The translations under genes were made by a program, and so were the position numbers. Shown here piece by piece: positions 50,560-59,575 of a stretch of 64,000 nt of DNA. Position 1 is the stretch's first letter. The number at the start of each line of letters is the position of its first letter. The DNA is from Hyphomicrobiales bacterium (lineage in GTDB: Bacteria > Pseudomonadota > Alphaproteobacteria > Rhizobiales > Rhizobiaceae): the NCBI GenBank assembly GCA_900469615.1, contig UBYA01000013.1, positions 208,601-272,600 of the forward strand. The letters are read 5' to 3'. The notes under the pieces were generated by a model, which did no database searches, had not been told where the DNA came from, and saw nothing but the letters and a program-made list of their open reading frames with translations.

Positions 50560-51174
50560 ATGATCGGCAAGCTGAAAGGCACTATCGAAGAGATCGGCGA
50601 AGATTATGTGCTCGTGGACGTGCATGGCGTCTGCTACGTCGCCTATTGCTCGGCCCGCACGCTGTCTAAACTCGGTTCCGTCGGCGAAGCCTGCATTCTC
50701 TTCATCGAGACCTATGTCCGCGAGGATCAGATCCGGCTGTTCGGCTTCATGAGCGCGCTGGAACGCGAGTGGTTCAACATCGTGCAGACGGTTCAGGGCG
50801 TCGGCGCGAAAGTGGCGCTGGCTCTGCTGTCGACGCTGACGCCGGCCGAGCTTGCCAATGCGATCGCGTTGCAGGACCGTGCCGCCGTTTCGCGGGCGCC
50901 GGGCGTCGGCCCGAAGGTTGCGATGCGCATCGTGACCGAACTCAAGAACAAGGCACCGGCCTTTGCCGGTGATGCCGCCAATATCGGGCTCAAGCAGGAG
51001 CTTGGGGAAGGCGTTGCCACCGCACCCGTCGCCGATGCGGTCTCGGCGCTGACCAATCTCGGCTATTCGCGTGATCAGGCCGCCAACGCTGTCGCGGCGG
51101 CGATGAAGACGGCTGGCGAGGGCGCCGACAGCGCCAGGCTGATCCGCCTCGGGCTCAAGGAACTGTCGCGGTGA
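50560..51174 (+). CDS. ruvA: Holliday junction branch migration protein RuvA
   Basis: A 204-residue protein that binds the four-way junction and positions RuvB. Domain I (OB fold) reads MIGKLKGTIEEIGEDYVLVD and VCYVAYCSARTLS; helix-hairpin-helix motifs lie in VQGVGAKVALALLSTL and APGVGPKVAMRIVTEL; a C-terminal helical domain ends LIRLGLKELSR. It is preceded by the toxin gene by 12 bases. Confidence 0.96.
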   Translation: MIGKLKGTIEEIGEDYVLVDVHGVCYVAYCSARTLSKLGSVGEACILFIETYVREDQIRLFGFMSALEREWFNIVQTVQGVGAKVALALLSTLTPAELANAIALQDRAAVSRAPGVGPKVAMRIVTELKNKAPAFAGDAANIGLKQELGEGVATAPVADAVSALTNLGYSRDQAANAVAAAMKTAGEGADSARLIRLGLKELSR

Positions 51175-51328
51175 GGCTTTGCACCTTCCATGTTCCTGAT
51201 TATTGTCTCGAAGCGGGAGGATCGGCTTGCGATGCTTCCGTGCCGAACGACATTTTGAGTGCCGAAGATATGATGCCCGCCTGCGGCGCGAGAGCCGCAA
51301 AACGCATACCGGGAATGGAACGTCTGAC

Positions 51329-52369
51329 ATGAGTGAACCCGCACGCCTGATATCGCCGGAAAAGCGGGGCGAAGACATCGATGCGACGCTCCGGCCGCAA
51401 TCGCTGGACGATTTTACCGGGCAGGCGGAAGCGCGCGCCAACCTGAAAGTCTTCATCGAAGCGGCCAAGGGGCGCGGCGAAGCGCTGGACCATGTGCTGT
51501 TCGTCGGTCCGCCCGGCCTCGGCAAGACGACGCTGGCGCAGATCATGGCCAAGGAACTCGGCGTCAATTTCCGCTCGACCTCCGGCCCGGTCATCGCCAA
51601 GGCCGGCGATCTTGCGGCGCTGCTCACCAACCTAGAGGAGCGCGACGTGCTCTTCATCGACGAAATCCATCGTCTCAATCCGGCGGTCGAGGAAATCCTC
51701 TATCCGGCCATGGAGGATTTCCAGCTCGATCTCATCATCGGCGAGGGGCCGGCGGCGCGTTCGGTGAAGATCGACCTTGCCAAGTTCACGCTGGTTGCCG
51801 CCACCACGCGCCTCGGCCTGCTGACGACGCCGCTGCGGGATCGCTTCGGCATCCCGGTGCGGCTGAGCTTCTACACGGTCGAGGAGCTGGAGCTGATCGT
51901 CCGGCGCGGTGCGAGGCTGATGGGCCTGGGTATCACCGATGAGGGCGCTCGCGAGATCGCGCGCCGCGCCCGCGGCACGCCGCGCATCGCCGGCCGCCTG
52001 CTGCGGCGCGTGCGCGATTTCGCCGAAGTCGCCAAGGCCGAGGCGGTGACGCGGGAGATCGCCGACGAGGCGCTGACTCGGCTTCTGGTCGACAATGTCG
52101 GCCTCGATCAGCTCGACAAGCGCTATCTGAACATGATTGCGGTCAATTTCGGCGGCGGCCCGGTCGGCATCGAGACCATCGCCGCCGGCCTTTCCGAGCC
52201 GCGCGATGCGATCGAGGACATTATCGAGCCCTACATGATCCAGCAGGGGTTCATTCAAAGGACGCCGCGCGGCCGTGTCCTGACCGCGATTGCCTGGAAA
52301 CATCTCGGCCTGCAGCCGCCCAAGGATCTGGAGGCGGCCCAGTTTCGGCTGTTCCAGGAGGGAGATTGA
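51329..52369 (+). CDS. ruvB: Holliday junction DNA helicase RuvB
   Basis: A 346-residue AAA+ motor. Walker A is GPPGLGKTT (60-68), Walker B LFIDEIH (108-114), followed by PAMEDFQLDLIIGEGPAARS (beta-hairpin region), sensor 1 AATTRLG and the C-terminal winged-helix with FIQRTPRGRVLT. I start at 51329 (MSEPARLISPEK); the frame is open further upstream, but that part has no family similarity. It follows ruvA by 154 bases; the stop codon abuts the next start codon (TGAATG). Confidence 0.96.
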   Translation: MSEPARLISPEKRGEDIDATLRPQSLDDFTGQAEARANLKVFIEAAKGRGEALDHVLFVGPPGLGKTTLAQIMAKELGVNFRSTSGPVIAKAGDLAALLTNLEERDVLFIDEIHRLNPAVEEILYPAMEDFQLDLIIGEGPAARSVKIDLAKFTLVAATTRLGLLTTPLRDRFGIPVRLSFYTVEELELIVRRGARLMGLGITDEGAREIARRARGTPRIAGRLLRRVRDFAEVAKAEAVTREIADEALTRLLVDNVGLDQLDKRYLNMIAVNFGGGPVGIETIAAGLSEPRDAIEDIIEPYMIQQGFIQRTPRGRVLTAIAWKHLGLQPPKDLEAAQFRLFQEGD

Positions 52370-53272
52370 ATGCTTGGCCGTCGCGCTTTCCTGAAGCTTT
52401 TCGGCGGCAGCGTTTTCGGTTGGATGGCTCTCGGGGGATATGCCCTCGGATATGAGCCGGTCGTCCGCCTGGACGTGACGCGTTACGCGGTGACGCCGCC
52501 GGGGTGGACGCCGGGTCTCAAGCTCAGGATCGTCGCGCTTGCCGATGTCCATGCCTGCGAACCTTGGATGACGGCAGGGCGCATTGCTTCGATCTGTGCC
52601 CATGCCAACGAGCTTGGCGGCGATATCATCGTGCTGCTCGGCGACTACACCTCGGGAACCGATCTCATTACCGCGCGCGTCGATCATCGTGTCTGGGCGG
52701 AGGAGCTGGCGAGGCTGAAGGCACCGCTCGGCGTCCATGCCATTCTCGGCAATCACGACTGGTGGCATGATGCGACAGCCCAGAGGACCGGCCATGGGCC
52801 GACCTTCAGTCACAGGGCATTGGCGGCCGCCGGCATAGAGGTCTATTCCAACCGGGCCGCGCGTCTGGAAAAGGATGGGCAGGGTTTCTGGCTTGCAGGC
52901 GTCGAGGATCAGCTGGCGCTGCGCCGGAGCATGCGCTGGAAGCGACCCTATACGAGGGGGCTGGACGATCTCGACGGCACGCTGGCGCAGGTCGGCGACG
53001 ATGCGCCCGTCGTTCTTCTCGCCCATGAGCCCGATATCTTTCCCGCCGTTCCGCCGCGCGTATCGCTCACCCTTTCGGGCCACACCCATGGCGGACAAGT
53101 GAGGATTTTCGGCTGGTCGCCCTATTCGCCCTCACGCTATGGTGACAGGTATGTCTACGGCCATATCGTGGAGGAGGAGCGCCATATCATCGTTTCCGGC
53201 GGCCTCGGCTGCTCCATCGCGCCGGTCCGCTTCGGCGTTCCGCCCGAAATCGTCGTGATCGACGTGGGATAA
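52370..53272 (+). CDS. Metallophosphoesterase with Tat-like signal
   Basis: A 300-residue YkuE-type calcineurin-like phosphoesterase. The N-terminus MLGRRAFLKLFGGSVFGWMA looks like a twin-arginine signal (RRAFLKL), so export folded with its metals is likely. Metal motifs are ALADVHACEP, LLGDYTSG, LGNHDWWHD and SGHTHGGQ. It starts immediately after ruvB, indicating translational coupling, although its product probably acts in the envelope. Substrate unknown; relatives cleave UDP-lipid or nucleotide phosphoesters. Confidence 0.92.
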   Translation: MLGRRAFLKLFGGSVFGWMALGGYALGYEPVVRLDVTRYAVTPPGWTPGLKLRIVALADVHACEPWMTAGRIASICAHANELGGDIIVLLGDYTSGTDLITARVDHRVWAEELARLKAPLGVHAILGNHDWWHDATAQRTGHGPTFSHRALAAAGIEVYSNRAARLEKDGQGFWLAGVEDQLALRRSMRWKRPYTRGLDDLDGTLAQVGDDAPVVLLAHEPDIFPAVPPRVSLTLSGHTHGGQVRIFGWSPYSPSRYGDRYVYGHIVEEERHIIVSGGLGCSIAPVRFGVPPEIVVIDVG

Positions 53273-53278
53273 GGGATC

Positions 53279-53788
53279 ATGCAGAAACGCAAGCTCATCA
53301 GATTGAATGCCGGGCACGCGCGCTTCCAGGTGCGTGTGGCGGGGCTCGCCTTCCGCGACGGATATGTCCTGGTGCATCGCGCCGTACATGAGAGCTTCTG
53401 GACCTTTCCGGGTGGCCGCGCCGAAATCGGCGAGACTTCGGAAGAGACCTTGCGGCGGGAGATGATGGAGGAGCTCGGCGTTACAGCCACGGTCGGGCGC
53501 CTGCTCTGGTCGGTCGAGAACTTCTTCCACTATGAGCAGCTGGATTGGCATGAACTCGGCCTCTACTATCTGATGGATATTCCGGCCGAGTTTCCGTTCG
53601 ATCCCGAGCGGATCGTGCATCGCATTCAGGACGGCGACAACGATCTTGAGTTCAAATGGGTGCGGGCCACGCGCGAGGCGCTGGTTGCGCTCGACATCCC
53701 GCCCTATTTTATCGCCGAGGAAATCGAGAACCTGCCGCTGACCTCCCGCCATCTGGTCTGGCGGGATGGCGATCTGGATAGGGCTTAG
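53279..53788 (+). CDS. Nudix hydrolase
   Basis: A 169-residue Nudix protein. The box is complete: GGRAEIGE-TSEETL-RREMMEELGV (residues 45-68). The surrounding FWTFPGG and the later LEFKWVRATREALVALDIPP are typical of a small-molecule pyrophosphatase. Substrate is unknown (a nucleoside diphosphate derivative is likely). It follows the phosphoesterase gene by six bases. Confidence 0.93.
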   Translation: MQKRKLIRLNAGHARFQVRVAGLAFRDGYVLVHRAVHESFWTFPGGRAEIGETSEETLRREMMEELGVTATVGRLLWSVENFFHYEQLDWHELGLYYLMDIPAEFPFDPERIVHRIQDGDNDLEFKWVRATREALVALDIPPYFIAEEIENLPLTSRHLVWRDGDLDRA

Positions 53789-53800
53789 CGAGGAGGCTCC

Positions 53801-54364
53801 ATGTCCGCTTTCGATCCAATTCGCGGCTTTCGCAAGCTCGCCTACAACAATGTTCTGGCAAACCTCCGTCTACATCGCGCCTGCGCGATGCTTAAATCCG
53901 GCGAGTTCGAAGCGAAGCGCGTCAGCTTCTTTCCATCGATCAAGGCGACCCTCAATCATATCCTGACGGTCGACTGGTTCTATGTCGATGCGCTGGAAGG
54001 CGGCACCCTGGGCCTGAGGGCTTTCGATATCGAGGAACCGTATGGCCGGCTCGATGAATTGAGCCGGGAGCAGGCAGAGGTCGATCACCGGCTGGCGACG
54101 CTCTGCGAGGCGCTGACACCCGAAGCCGCCATGCAGGTCGTCGATATCCAGCGCAGCGGCCGCATCCAGCGGGAGAGGGCGGACGATGTGCTGAACCATC
54201 TGTTCCAGCATCAGACGCATCACCGTGGCCAGGTACATGCCATGCTCTCCGGAACCAGCGTCGCACCGCCGCAGCTCGATGAATTCATCGTTGCCGACGA
54301 TGCGCGGTTCAGGGGCGGGGAATTGGCGGAGCTCGGTTGGGACGAGGCGAAGCTGATGCGGTGA
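53801..54364 (+). CDS. DinB family protein
   Basis: A 187-residue helical-bundle DinB/YfiT-like protein. Metal-binding histidines occur in SIKATLNHILTVDWFYVDAL and HQTHHRGQVHAML, the family's HxxxH signature. Members act as thiol-dependent transferases or hydrolases. It follows the Nudix gene by 12 bases and overlaps the convergent sqdC by 56 bases. Confidence 0.92.
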   Translation: MSAFDPIRGFRKLAYNNVLANLRLHRACAMLKSGEFEAKRVSFFPSIKATLNHILTVDWFYVDALEGGTLGLRAFDIEEPYGRLDELSREQAEVDHRLATLCEALTPEAAMQVVDIQRSGRIQRERADDVLNHLFQHQTHHRGQVHAMLSGTSVAPPQLDEFIVADDARFRGGELAELGWDEAKLMR

Positions 54365-55265
54365 TGCTGCCGTGGCGTGGCGGCATCGCCCCGGCCAAAG
54401 TCTCTATCGTTTGCCGGAGCAAGGCTTTTCCGCCGCCCTGCCATCCGAGCGCGCGGATCTTCGATGTATTCATGACATTGACGGCGCCGGATGGCGCGGA
54501 TGCGGGCAGTGCGTGGGGACAGTTCGTCGCGTTCTGAAGATGCCCGAGGATTTCGTGCGTATCGGTCAAAACATCCGACAGGTTGAAGGCTTCGCGGTCT
54601 ATCCGGGCTGCTTCCGTTTCCAGTAAAAGACGGAGGGCGCGGCCGAGGTCGCGGCCGTGAACTTCGGTTCCAGCGCGGGACGGAACGGGCCTGCCGTTCA
54701 GATAGTCGTCGAACAGCTCGTCCCATTTGTTGGGCCTGAGGTTGCCGTAGACGCCCGTGGCTCGCAGACTCGCGGTCACGAAGCCGGGCGCTGACAGGGA
54801 GAAGAGCGCATGCTCGGCGTCGCGCTTCACCTCGCCGTAGAGCGTGTTCGGCATCGGCTTGGTCGCCTCGGTCAGTTCGCCGCCGGCAACCGCGTCACCA
54901 TAGACGGCACGGGAGGAGAGGAATATGCAGCGGCGAATGCCGGCCTTTCTGGCCGTTTCGAACAGCTTGACGGTGCCCGCGAGATTGAGCCGGCGAAAAC
55001 CTTCCGGATCGTCACCCTCGCCGCCGCGATATTTGCCGGCGACATGGCTGAAGGCCGCATGCACGAAGAAATAGGCGTCGTCGAAAGCGCAGCTCTGATC
55101 CTCCACCGGATCGAGGCTCAGGGGTACGAAAGAAACGGGCTGCGGAAAGAGGCCGGCCGGCGGCGCGTTGCGGCCGCCGATCGCAATCTTGTATCCGGCG
55201 GACAGCAGCTCCTCGACGATGTACCTGCCGACCAGGCCCGTTCCCCCGGAAACGAGGATTTTCAT
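54309..55265 (-). CDS. sqdC: SqdC-like NAD(P)-dependent oxidoreductase
   Basis: A 318-residue extended SDR protein: MKILVSGGTGLVGRYIVEEL is the cofactor loop, AYFFVHAAFSHVAGKYRGGE the early core, and the active site is LSSRAVYGD with YGEVKRDAEH (Tyr-x3-Lys). Operon position after sqdB and sqdD identifies it as the third gene of the rhizobial sulfoquinovosyl diacylglycerol operon; the exact reaction of SqdC is not settled. The last 56 bases overlap the convergent DinB gene. The start overlaps sqdD by four bases. Confidence 0.8.
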   Translation of the reverse strand: MKILVSGGTGLVGRYIVEELLSAGYKIAIGGRNAPPAGLFPQPVSFVPLSLDPVEDQSCAFDDAYFFVHAAFSHVAGKYRGGEGDDPEGFRRLNLAGTVKLFETARKAGIRRCIFLSSRAVYGDAVAGGELTEATKPMPNTLYGEVKRDAEHALFSLSAPGFVTASLRATGVYGNLRPNKWDELFDDYLNGRPVPSRAGTEVHGRDLGRALRLLLETEAARIDREAFNLSDVLTDTHEILGHLQNATNCPHALPASAPSGAVNVMNTSKIRALGWQGGGKALLRQTIETLAGAMPPRHGSITASASPRPNRAPPIPRP

Positions 55266-56128
55266 GCGGCGACTCGCGGATTTGCGAGCGTCGCGATGTC
55301 AGGCATGTTCCGGCCGGTATGGAAACTATGCCACAGCTCGATCAGCGGTCTGAGCTGCTCGGTCTTGGGATGGTTTTCCTCCCAGGGCTTCTCATACTGG
55401 TAGTGCAGGATCGAGACACTGTTCCAGTCCCAGAGCGCCGGCATGTTGAACCAGACATATTGCAGCATGTTCATGAATACAGGCAATCCGTGCCAATCCG
55501 GAAAAAATGTCTCGAGAAAGGTCTGGTCGGTACGCCGCCAGAAGACATCGGGCCGATCGAGTTGCTCCAGCATGTGCCGGAATGTCGCAAGCGACGGCTT
55601 GGCGACGAAGACGCCCGAGTTCAGCCGATGGAAATCGGCAAGGCTTTCATAGACGTTCGGTGCGGCGGAGAATTCCGGATAGTCGAACAGACGATCGACA
55701 TTTCTCAACACCAGCGCATCCGCATCGATGAAGACGCAGGTGTCGTATTCGATCAGCTGCCAGAGCCGCAGTTTGCAGAAATTGTCGAGCGGCGTGTGGA
55801 AGGAGGGCTTGCGGCCCTTGGTGAAGGGGGCGGCAGCGTGAAGATTGCCGCGGGCATGCCGCTCGTTGAACGCTTCCGACAGCGGCAGATGCTCGACTTC
55901 GACCAGCCGGCAGTCGAGCGCCGCCAACGGGGCGAGGTCGTCTTCGCAGACACCTGCCGTATGAAGCACGACGATATCGGCCTTCGTGCCGCTGCGGGCG
56001 ATCGAGCGGGCGAGCGCCAGCGCACCCATGGCATAATCGGCATTCGTGACGAGCGTCACGAATGCCTGCCCGGCGCGCGGGCGGGTTCGCGGGCGCAACC
56101 CCTGCAGTATCTCGCTTCCCGGCATCAT
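55262..56128 (-). CDS. sqdD: SqdD-like glycosyltransferase (GT8)
   Basis: A 288-residue GT8 glycosyltransferase of the glycogenin-like type: FVTLVTNADYAMGALALARS, and DTCVFIDADALVLRNVD contains the DxD metal site. In Sinorhizobium the gene between sqdB and sqdC encodes the UDP-sulfoquinovose:diacylglycerol transferase, the last step of sulfolipid synthesis. It overlaps sqdB and sqdC by four bases each. Confidence 0.85.
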   Translation of the reverse strand: MMPGSEILQGLRPRTRPRAGQAFVTLVTNADYAMGALALARSIARSGTKADIVVLHTAGVCEDDLAPLAALDCRLVEVEHLPLSEAFNERHARGNLHAAAPFTKGRKPSFHTPLDNFCKLRLWQLIEYDTCVFIDADALVLRNVDRLFDYPEFSAAPNVYESLADFHRLNSGVFVAKPSLATFRHMLEQLDRPDVFWRRTDQTFLETFFPDWHGLPVFMNMLQYVWFNMPALWDWNSVSILHYQYEKPWEENHPKTEQLRPLIELWHSFHTGRNMPDIATLANPRVAA

Positions 56129-57345
56129 GACACGGATTTCAACCTCTTGCCTTCGGGATCATGGTTGACCGTAGCCGCGAGATCCCTGGTCCAGGCCGAA
56201 ACGGCCGGGACGCGCGAGCGATCGACGCGGTAGGCGTATTTCTTCGCGACATCGACGATTTCGCCCAGAAGACCGGCTTCCAGCGTGATCGGCGCCAATC
56301 CCAGATCGAGGAACTTGTCGTTCTTGACGATCAGCTCGTTCTCCGGGGCCTCCTTGCGCGGGTTCGGCAGTCGGACGACTTCCGCGCCGCTCATCCTGGC
56401 GATCATGTCGGCAAGATCGCGCACGCGATGCGTCTGCGTCATCTGGTTGAAGATTTCGACGCGGGCGCCGCGGGCCGGCGGGTTCTTCAGCGCCAGCTCG
56501 ATGCAGCGCACGGAATCCTGGATATGGATGAAGGCGCGGGTCTGGCCGCCGGTGCCGTGCACCGTCAGGGGATAGCCGATCGCCGCCTGGATGAGGAAGC
56601 GGTTCAGAACCGTGCCGTAGTCGCCGTCATAGTCGAAGCGATTGATCAGTTGCTCGTGCCGGCGCGTCTGCTCCGTATGCGTGCCCCAGACGATGCCCTG
56701 ATGCAGGTCGGTGATCCTCAGACCGTCGTTCTTGGCGTAAAACTGGAAAAGCAGCTGATCGAGGCATTTCGTCATGTGATAGATCGAGCCGGGATTGGCA
56801 GGGTAAAGGATCTCCTGGCTGACGGTGCGGCCATCGGTCGTCTCGATGCCGACAGGGAGATAGCCTTCGGGGATGGCGGCGCCGACCGTGGAATAGCCGT
56901 AGACGCCCATGGTGCCGAGATGCACGAGATGCGCGTCGAGATTGAGCTCGACCAGCGCGTTCAAAAGATTGTGCGTGGCGTTGACGTTGTTGTTCACAGT
57001 GTAGTTCTTGTGACGGTCGCTCTTCATCGAATAGGGCGCGGCGCGCTGCTCGGCAAAATGCACGATGGCATCGGGGCGATGCTCGGCCAGCCACTTTTTC
57101 AGCAGTTCGTAGTCCTTGGCGAGGTCGATCAGGTTGAAATGAATGCGGCGCCCGGTTTCGGCGTGCCAGATGCGGGTGCGTTCCTGAATCGAATCCATCG
57201 GCGTCAGCGACTGGACGCCAAGCTCCGTATCGATCCATCGGCGGGAGAGATTGTCGAGAATGTGGACTTCATGACCAGCGTCTGAGAGATGGAGCGAAGT
57301 TGGCCAACCGATGAATCCGTCGCCGCCCATAACCGCTATTTTCAT
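56125..57345 (-). CDS. sqdB: UDP-sulfoquinovose synthase
   Basis: A 406-residue extended SDR enzyme that makes UDP-sulfoquinovose from UDP-glucose and sulfite. MKIAVMGGDGFIGWPTSLHL is the NAD loop, DNLSRRWIDTELG and HFAEQRAAPYSMKSDRHKNY are near-invariant, LGTMGVYGYS supplies the catalytic threonine and SIYHMTKCLDQ the Tyr-x3-Lys. Length and motifs match plant SQD1 and bacterial SqdB closely. It is first in sqdBDC and is divergent from ybgC. Sulfolipid often replaces phospholipid under phosphate limitation; no Pho box was established here. Confidence 0.96.
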   Translation of the reverse strand: MKIAVMGGDGFIGWPTSLHLSDAGHEVHILDNLSRRWIDTELGVQSLTPMDSIQERTRIWHAETGRRIHFNLIDLAKDYELLKKWLAEHRPDAIVHFAEQRAAPYSMKSDRHKNYTVNNNVNATHNLLNALVELNLDAHLVHLGTMGVYGYSTVGAAIPEGYLPVGIETTDGRTVSQEILYPANPGSIYHMTKCLDQLLFQFYAKNDGLRITDLHQGIVWGTHTEQTRRHEQLINRFDYDGDYGTVLNRFLIQAAIGYPLTVHGTGGQTRAFIHIQDSVRCIELALKNPPARGARVEIFNQMTQTHRVRDLADMIARMSGAEVVRLPNPRKEAPENELIVKNDKFLDLGLAPITLEAGLLGEIVDVAKKYAYRVDRSRVPAVSAWTRDLAATVNHDPEGKRLKSVS

Positions 57346-57481
57346 GAGAGTATTCCTTCTGCGCCGATCCGCTATCCGGCACTGTTCCGGATAGTCGGAA
57401 TTTATGACAATTGTTCAAAGCTTGCTTGATGGCAGAACTTCGGCCAAAGAGATGCCGGACATTCAAGGAGATGCGGCAACG

Positions 57482-57937
57482 ATGAACAGCCCCTTTCTGA
57501 TAGCTGGGGAACTGAAAGCCGGCAGCCACCGGCTGGTGCAGCGAGTCTACTACGAGGATACGGATTTTTCCGGCCTCGTCTATCACGCGCGCTATCTGCA
57601 TTTCCTCGAGCGGGGGCGCACGGACTATCTGCGCTGTCTCGGCGTGGAACAGCGCGAGCTGCTGAATGCCGATGAGGAAGGGCTGGTTTTCGTCGTCCAC
57701 CGCATGGAGATCGACTTCAAGGGACCGGCGCGCATGGACGACGTGCTGACCATTCGCACCGTCACCGAAAAGGCCGGCGGCGCCAAGATGGTGCTGTCGC
57801 AGGAGATAAGGCGCGACGATACGCTGCTGATCGCTGCCAAGGTCATTATCGCCGTCATCAACGCCAAGGGCCGCCCGCGCCGGCTCCCGGAAAAGCTGGC
57901 CTCGCAGATGCTGGCTGCGTCGGAAACCGCCGGTTAG
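57482..57937 (+). CDS. ybgC: Tol-Pal-associated acyl-CoA thioesterase YbgC
   Basis: A 151-residue 4HBT hotdog thioesterase. The catalytic segment YYEDTDFSGLVYHARYLHFL has Asp28 and His35, and ERGRTDYLRCLGVEQRELL follows. Start at 57482 (MNSPFLIAGE) is chosen; the upstream extension from 57404 is not conserved. It heads the tol-pal cluster as in most proteobacteria and may act on acyl-ACP for phospholipid metabolism. The 417 bases to tolQ carry a CtrA-like site but no further gene I can support. Confidence 0.94.
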   Translation: MNSPFLIAGELKAGSHRLVQRVYYEDTDFSGLVYHARYLHFLERGRTDYLRCLGVEQRELLNADEEGLVFVVHRMEIDFKGPARMDDVLTIRTVTEKAGGAKMVLSQEIRRDDTLLIAAKVIIAVINAKGRPRRLPEKLASQMLAASETAG

Positions 57938-58140
57938 GCGAAGGGGCCTTGCTCGCGCCGGCGATCGGCTGCTTGCAAAGATTATCGCGATCGTTAACGG
58001 CTGCCTTGCAATAACTTGAGTTTTATGTGAAGGAATTCGGCGCGCAAGATCTGTCTGCGTTTGCCGCCGGTTTCATCCGGTCAATTCTTCCCAGGAGCTA
58101 GAATAGCCTTCGCCGCCGTTAAATCCTTCTCGTTTCGACG

Positions 58141-58159
58141 CTAACATTCTTTTAACCAT
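58141..58159 (+). promoter_or_regulatory. CtrA-like site upstream of tolQ
   Basis: CTAA-CATTCTT-TTAA matches TTAA-N7-TTAA in all but one base and the second half extends to TTAACCAT (58152-58159), the rhizobial CtrA half-site. It lies about 200 bases before tolQ. Confidence 0.5.
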
Positions 58160-58354
58160 AATAGTGTCTTACTGGTTATGTCGGAGTTTGTGCGGTGCAC
58201 GCCTTCCTTTGACCAAATTTGACGGCAAGAAGGCAGTTGTAAGCTTGGAAGGCTTGACCAGGGCGTTCAGCGGCGGCTGCCAAACAATTCTTGTGAGATC
58301 ACTTTTAGCCGCCCGGTCTAGCGCCGGGCGTTTGGATTCGGGGATTTTGGATCA

Positions 58355-59077
58355 ATGGAACAAGTAGCATTGGCAGCGGCCACCACACCGGACATCACCC
58401 TCTGGTCGCTCTTCATGCAGGCGGGCTTGGTGGTCAAGCTCGTCATGATAGGTCTGCTGGCAGCGTCCGTGTGGACCTGGGCGATCGTCATCGACAAATA
58501 TCTGAGCTACGCGCGAGCGCGCCGGCAGTTCGATCATTTCGAGCAGGTCTTCTGGTCCGGCCAGTCGCTCGAAGAGCTTTACCGCACGCTTTCGGAGCGC
58601 AACAATACGGGCCTCAGCGCCATCTTCGTCGCGGCGATGCGCGAATGGAAGAAGTCCTTCGAGCGCGGCGCCCGTTCGCCGATCGGCCTTCAGATGCGTA
58701 TCGACCGCGCCATGGACGTCACGCTGGCCCGCGAATCGGAGCACCTGACCGCTCGCCTCGCATCGCTCGCCACCATCGGTTCGGCCGGTCCGTTCATCGG
58801 TCTGTTCGGTACGGTCGTCGGTATCATGACCTCGTTCCAGGCGATCGCCGGTTCCAAGTCGACCAACCTTGCGGTCGTTGCGCCCGGTATCGCCGAAGCG
58901 CTGCTGGCAACCGCCATCGGCCTGGTTGCCGCTATCCCGGCCGTTATCGCCTACAACAAATTCTCTGGCGATGCCGGCAAGCTCTCGGGCCGCATGGAAG
59001 GTTTCGCGGACGAATTCTCCGCCATCCTTTCGCGCCAGATCGATGAGAAGCTGCAGCCGCGTCAGGCTGCGCAGTAA
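58355..59077 (+). CDS. tolQ: Tol-Pal system protein TolQ
   Basis: A 240-residue inner-membrane proton-channel subunit. Three membrane helices: about 22-45, 135-158 (LATIGSAGPFIGLFGTVVGI) and 170-195 (PGIAEALLATAIGLVAAIPA). With TolR it uses the proton gradient to drive outer-membrane constriction at division. It is 28 bases before tolR. Confidence 0.97.
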   Translation: MEQVALAAATTPDITLWSLFMQAGLVVKLVMIGLLAASVWTWAIVIDKYLSYARARRQFDHFEQVFWSGQSLEELYRTLSERNNTGLSAIFVAAMREWKKSFERGARSPIGLQMRIDRAMDVTLARESEHLTARLASLATIGSAGPFIGLFGTVVGIMTSFQAIAGSKSTNLAVVAPGIAEALLATAIGLVAAIPAVIAYNKFSGDAGKLSGRMEGFADEFSAILSRQIDEKLQPRQAAQ

Positions 59078-59104
59078 ACAGCGGACGGAACCGGAGTAAT
59101 TCAT

Positions 59105-59566
59105 ATGGCAATGTCTGTTGGAGGCAAGGGTGGCGGCGGTGGCCGCCGGGGCGGTCGTCGCGGCGGTGGCCGGGGCGGTCCGATCGCCGATATCAACGTG
59201 ACGCCGCTGGTCGACGTCATGCTCGTGCTGCTCATCATCTTCATGGTGGCGGCTCCCATGATGACGTCGGGTGTTCCGATCGACCTGCCGCAGACGCAGG
59301 CAGGCGCGCTGAACGCCCAGACCCAGCCCATCACCATTTCGATCAAGGCCGACGGCCAGGTGTATATCGGCGAATCGGAAATTCAGGCCACCGAAATCGC
59401 CGACAAGCTGAAAGCGATCGCCACGACCGGCTATAGCGAACGCATCTTCGTCAAGGGCGACGCGAAAGCGCCTTACGGCGTCATCGCCGACGTCATGTCA
59501 CGCATTCAGGAAGCCGGTTACAAAAACATCGGCCTGGTTACGCAGCAGCAGACAACGGATCACTGA
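59105..59566 (+). CDS. tolR: Tol-Pal system protein TolR
   Basis: A 153-residue protein. After a glycine/arginine-rich cytoplasmic tail (residues 6-26), one membrane helix contains Asp37 in NVTPLVDVMLVLLIIFM, the proton-binding aspartate. The periplasmic domain follows, with IDLPQTQAGALN and VKGDAKAPYGVIADVMSRIQ. The highly basic, Gly-Arg tail is longer than in E. coli TolR. It partners TolQ. Confidence 0.97.
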   Translation: MAMSVGGKGGGGGRRGGRRGGGRGGPIADINVTPLVDVMLVLLIIFMVAAPMMTSGVPIDLPQTQAGALNAQTQPITISIKADGQVYIGESEIQATEIADKLKAIATTGYSERIFVKGDAKAPYGVIADVMSRIQEAGYKNIGLVTQQQTTDH

Positions 59567-59575
59567 CGAACCGAC

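Noticed and set aside
58164..58367. A 67-residue open frame before tolQ
   Set aside because: No good ribosome site, it overlaps the tolQ start and lies in the promoter region with the CtrA-like site.
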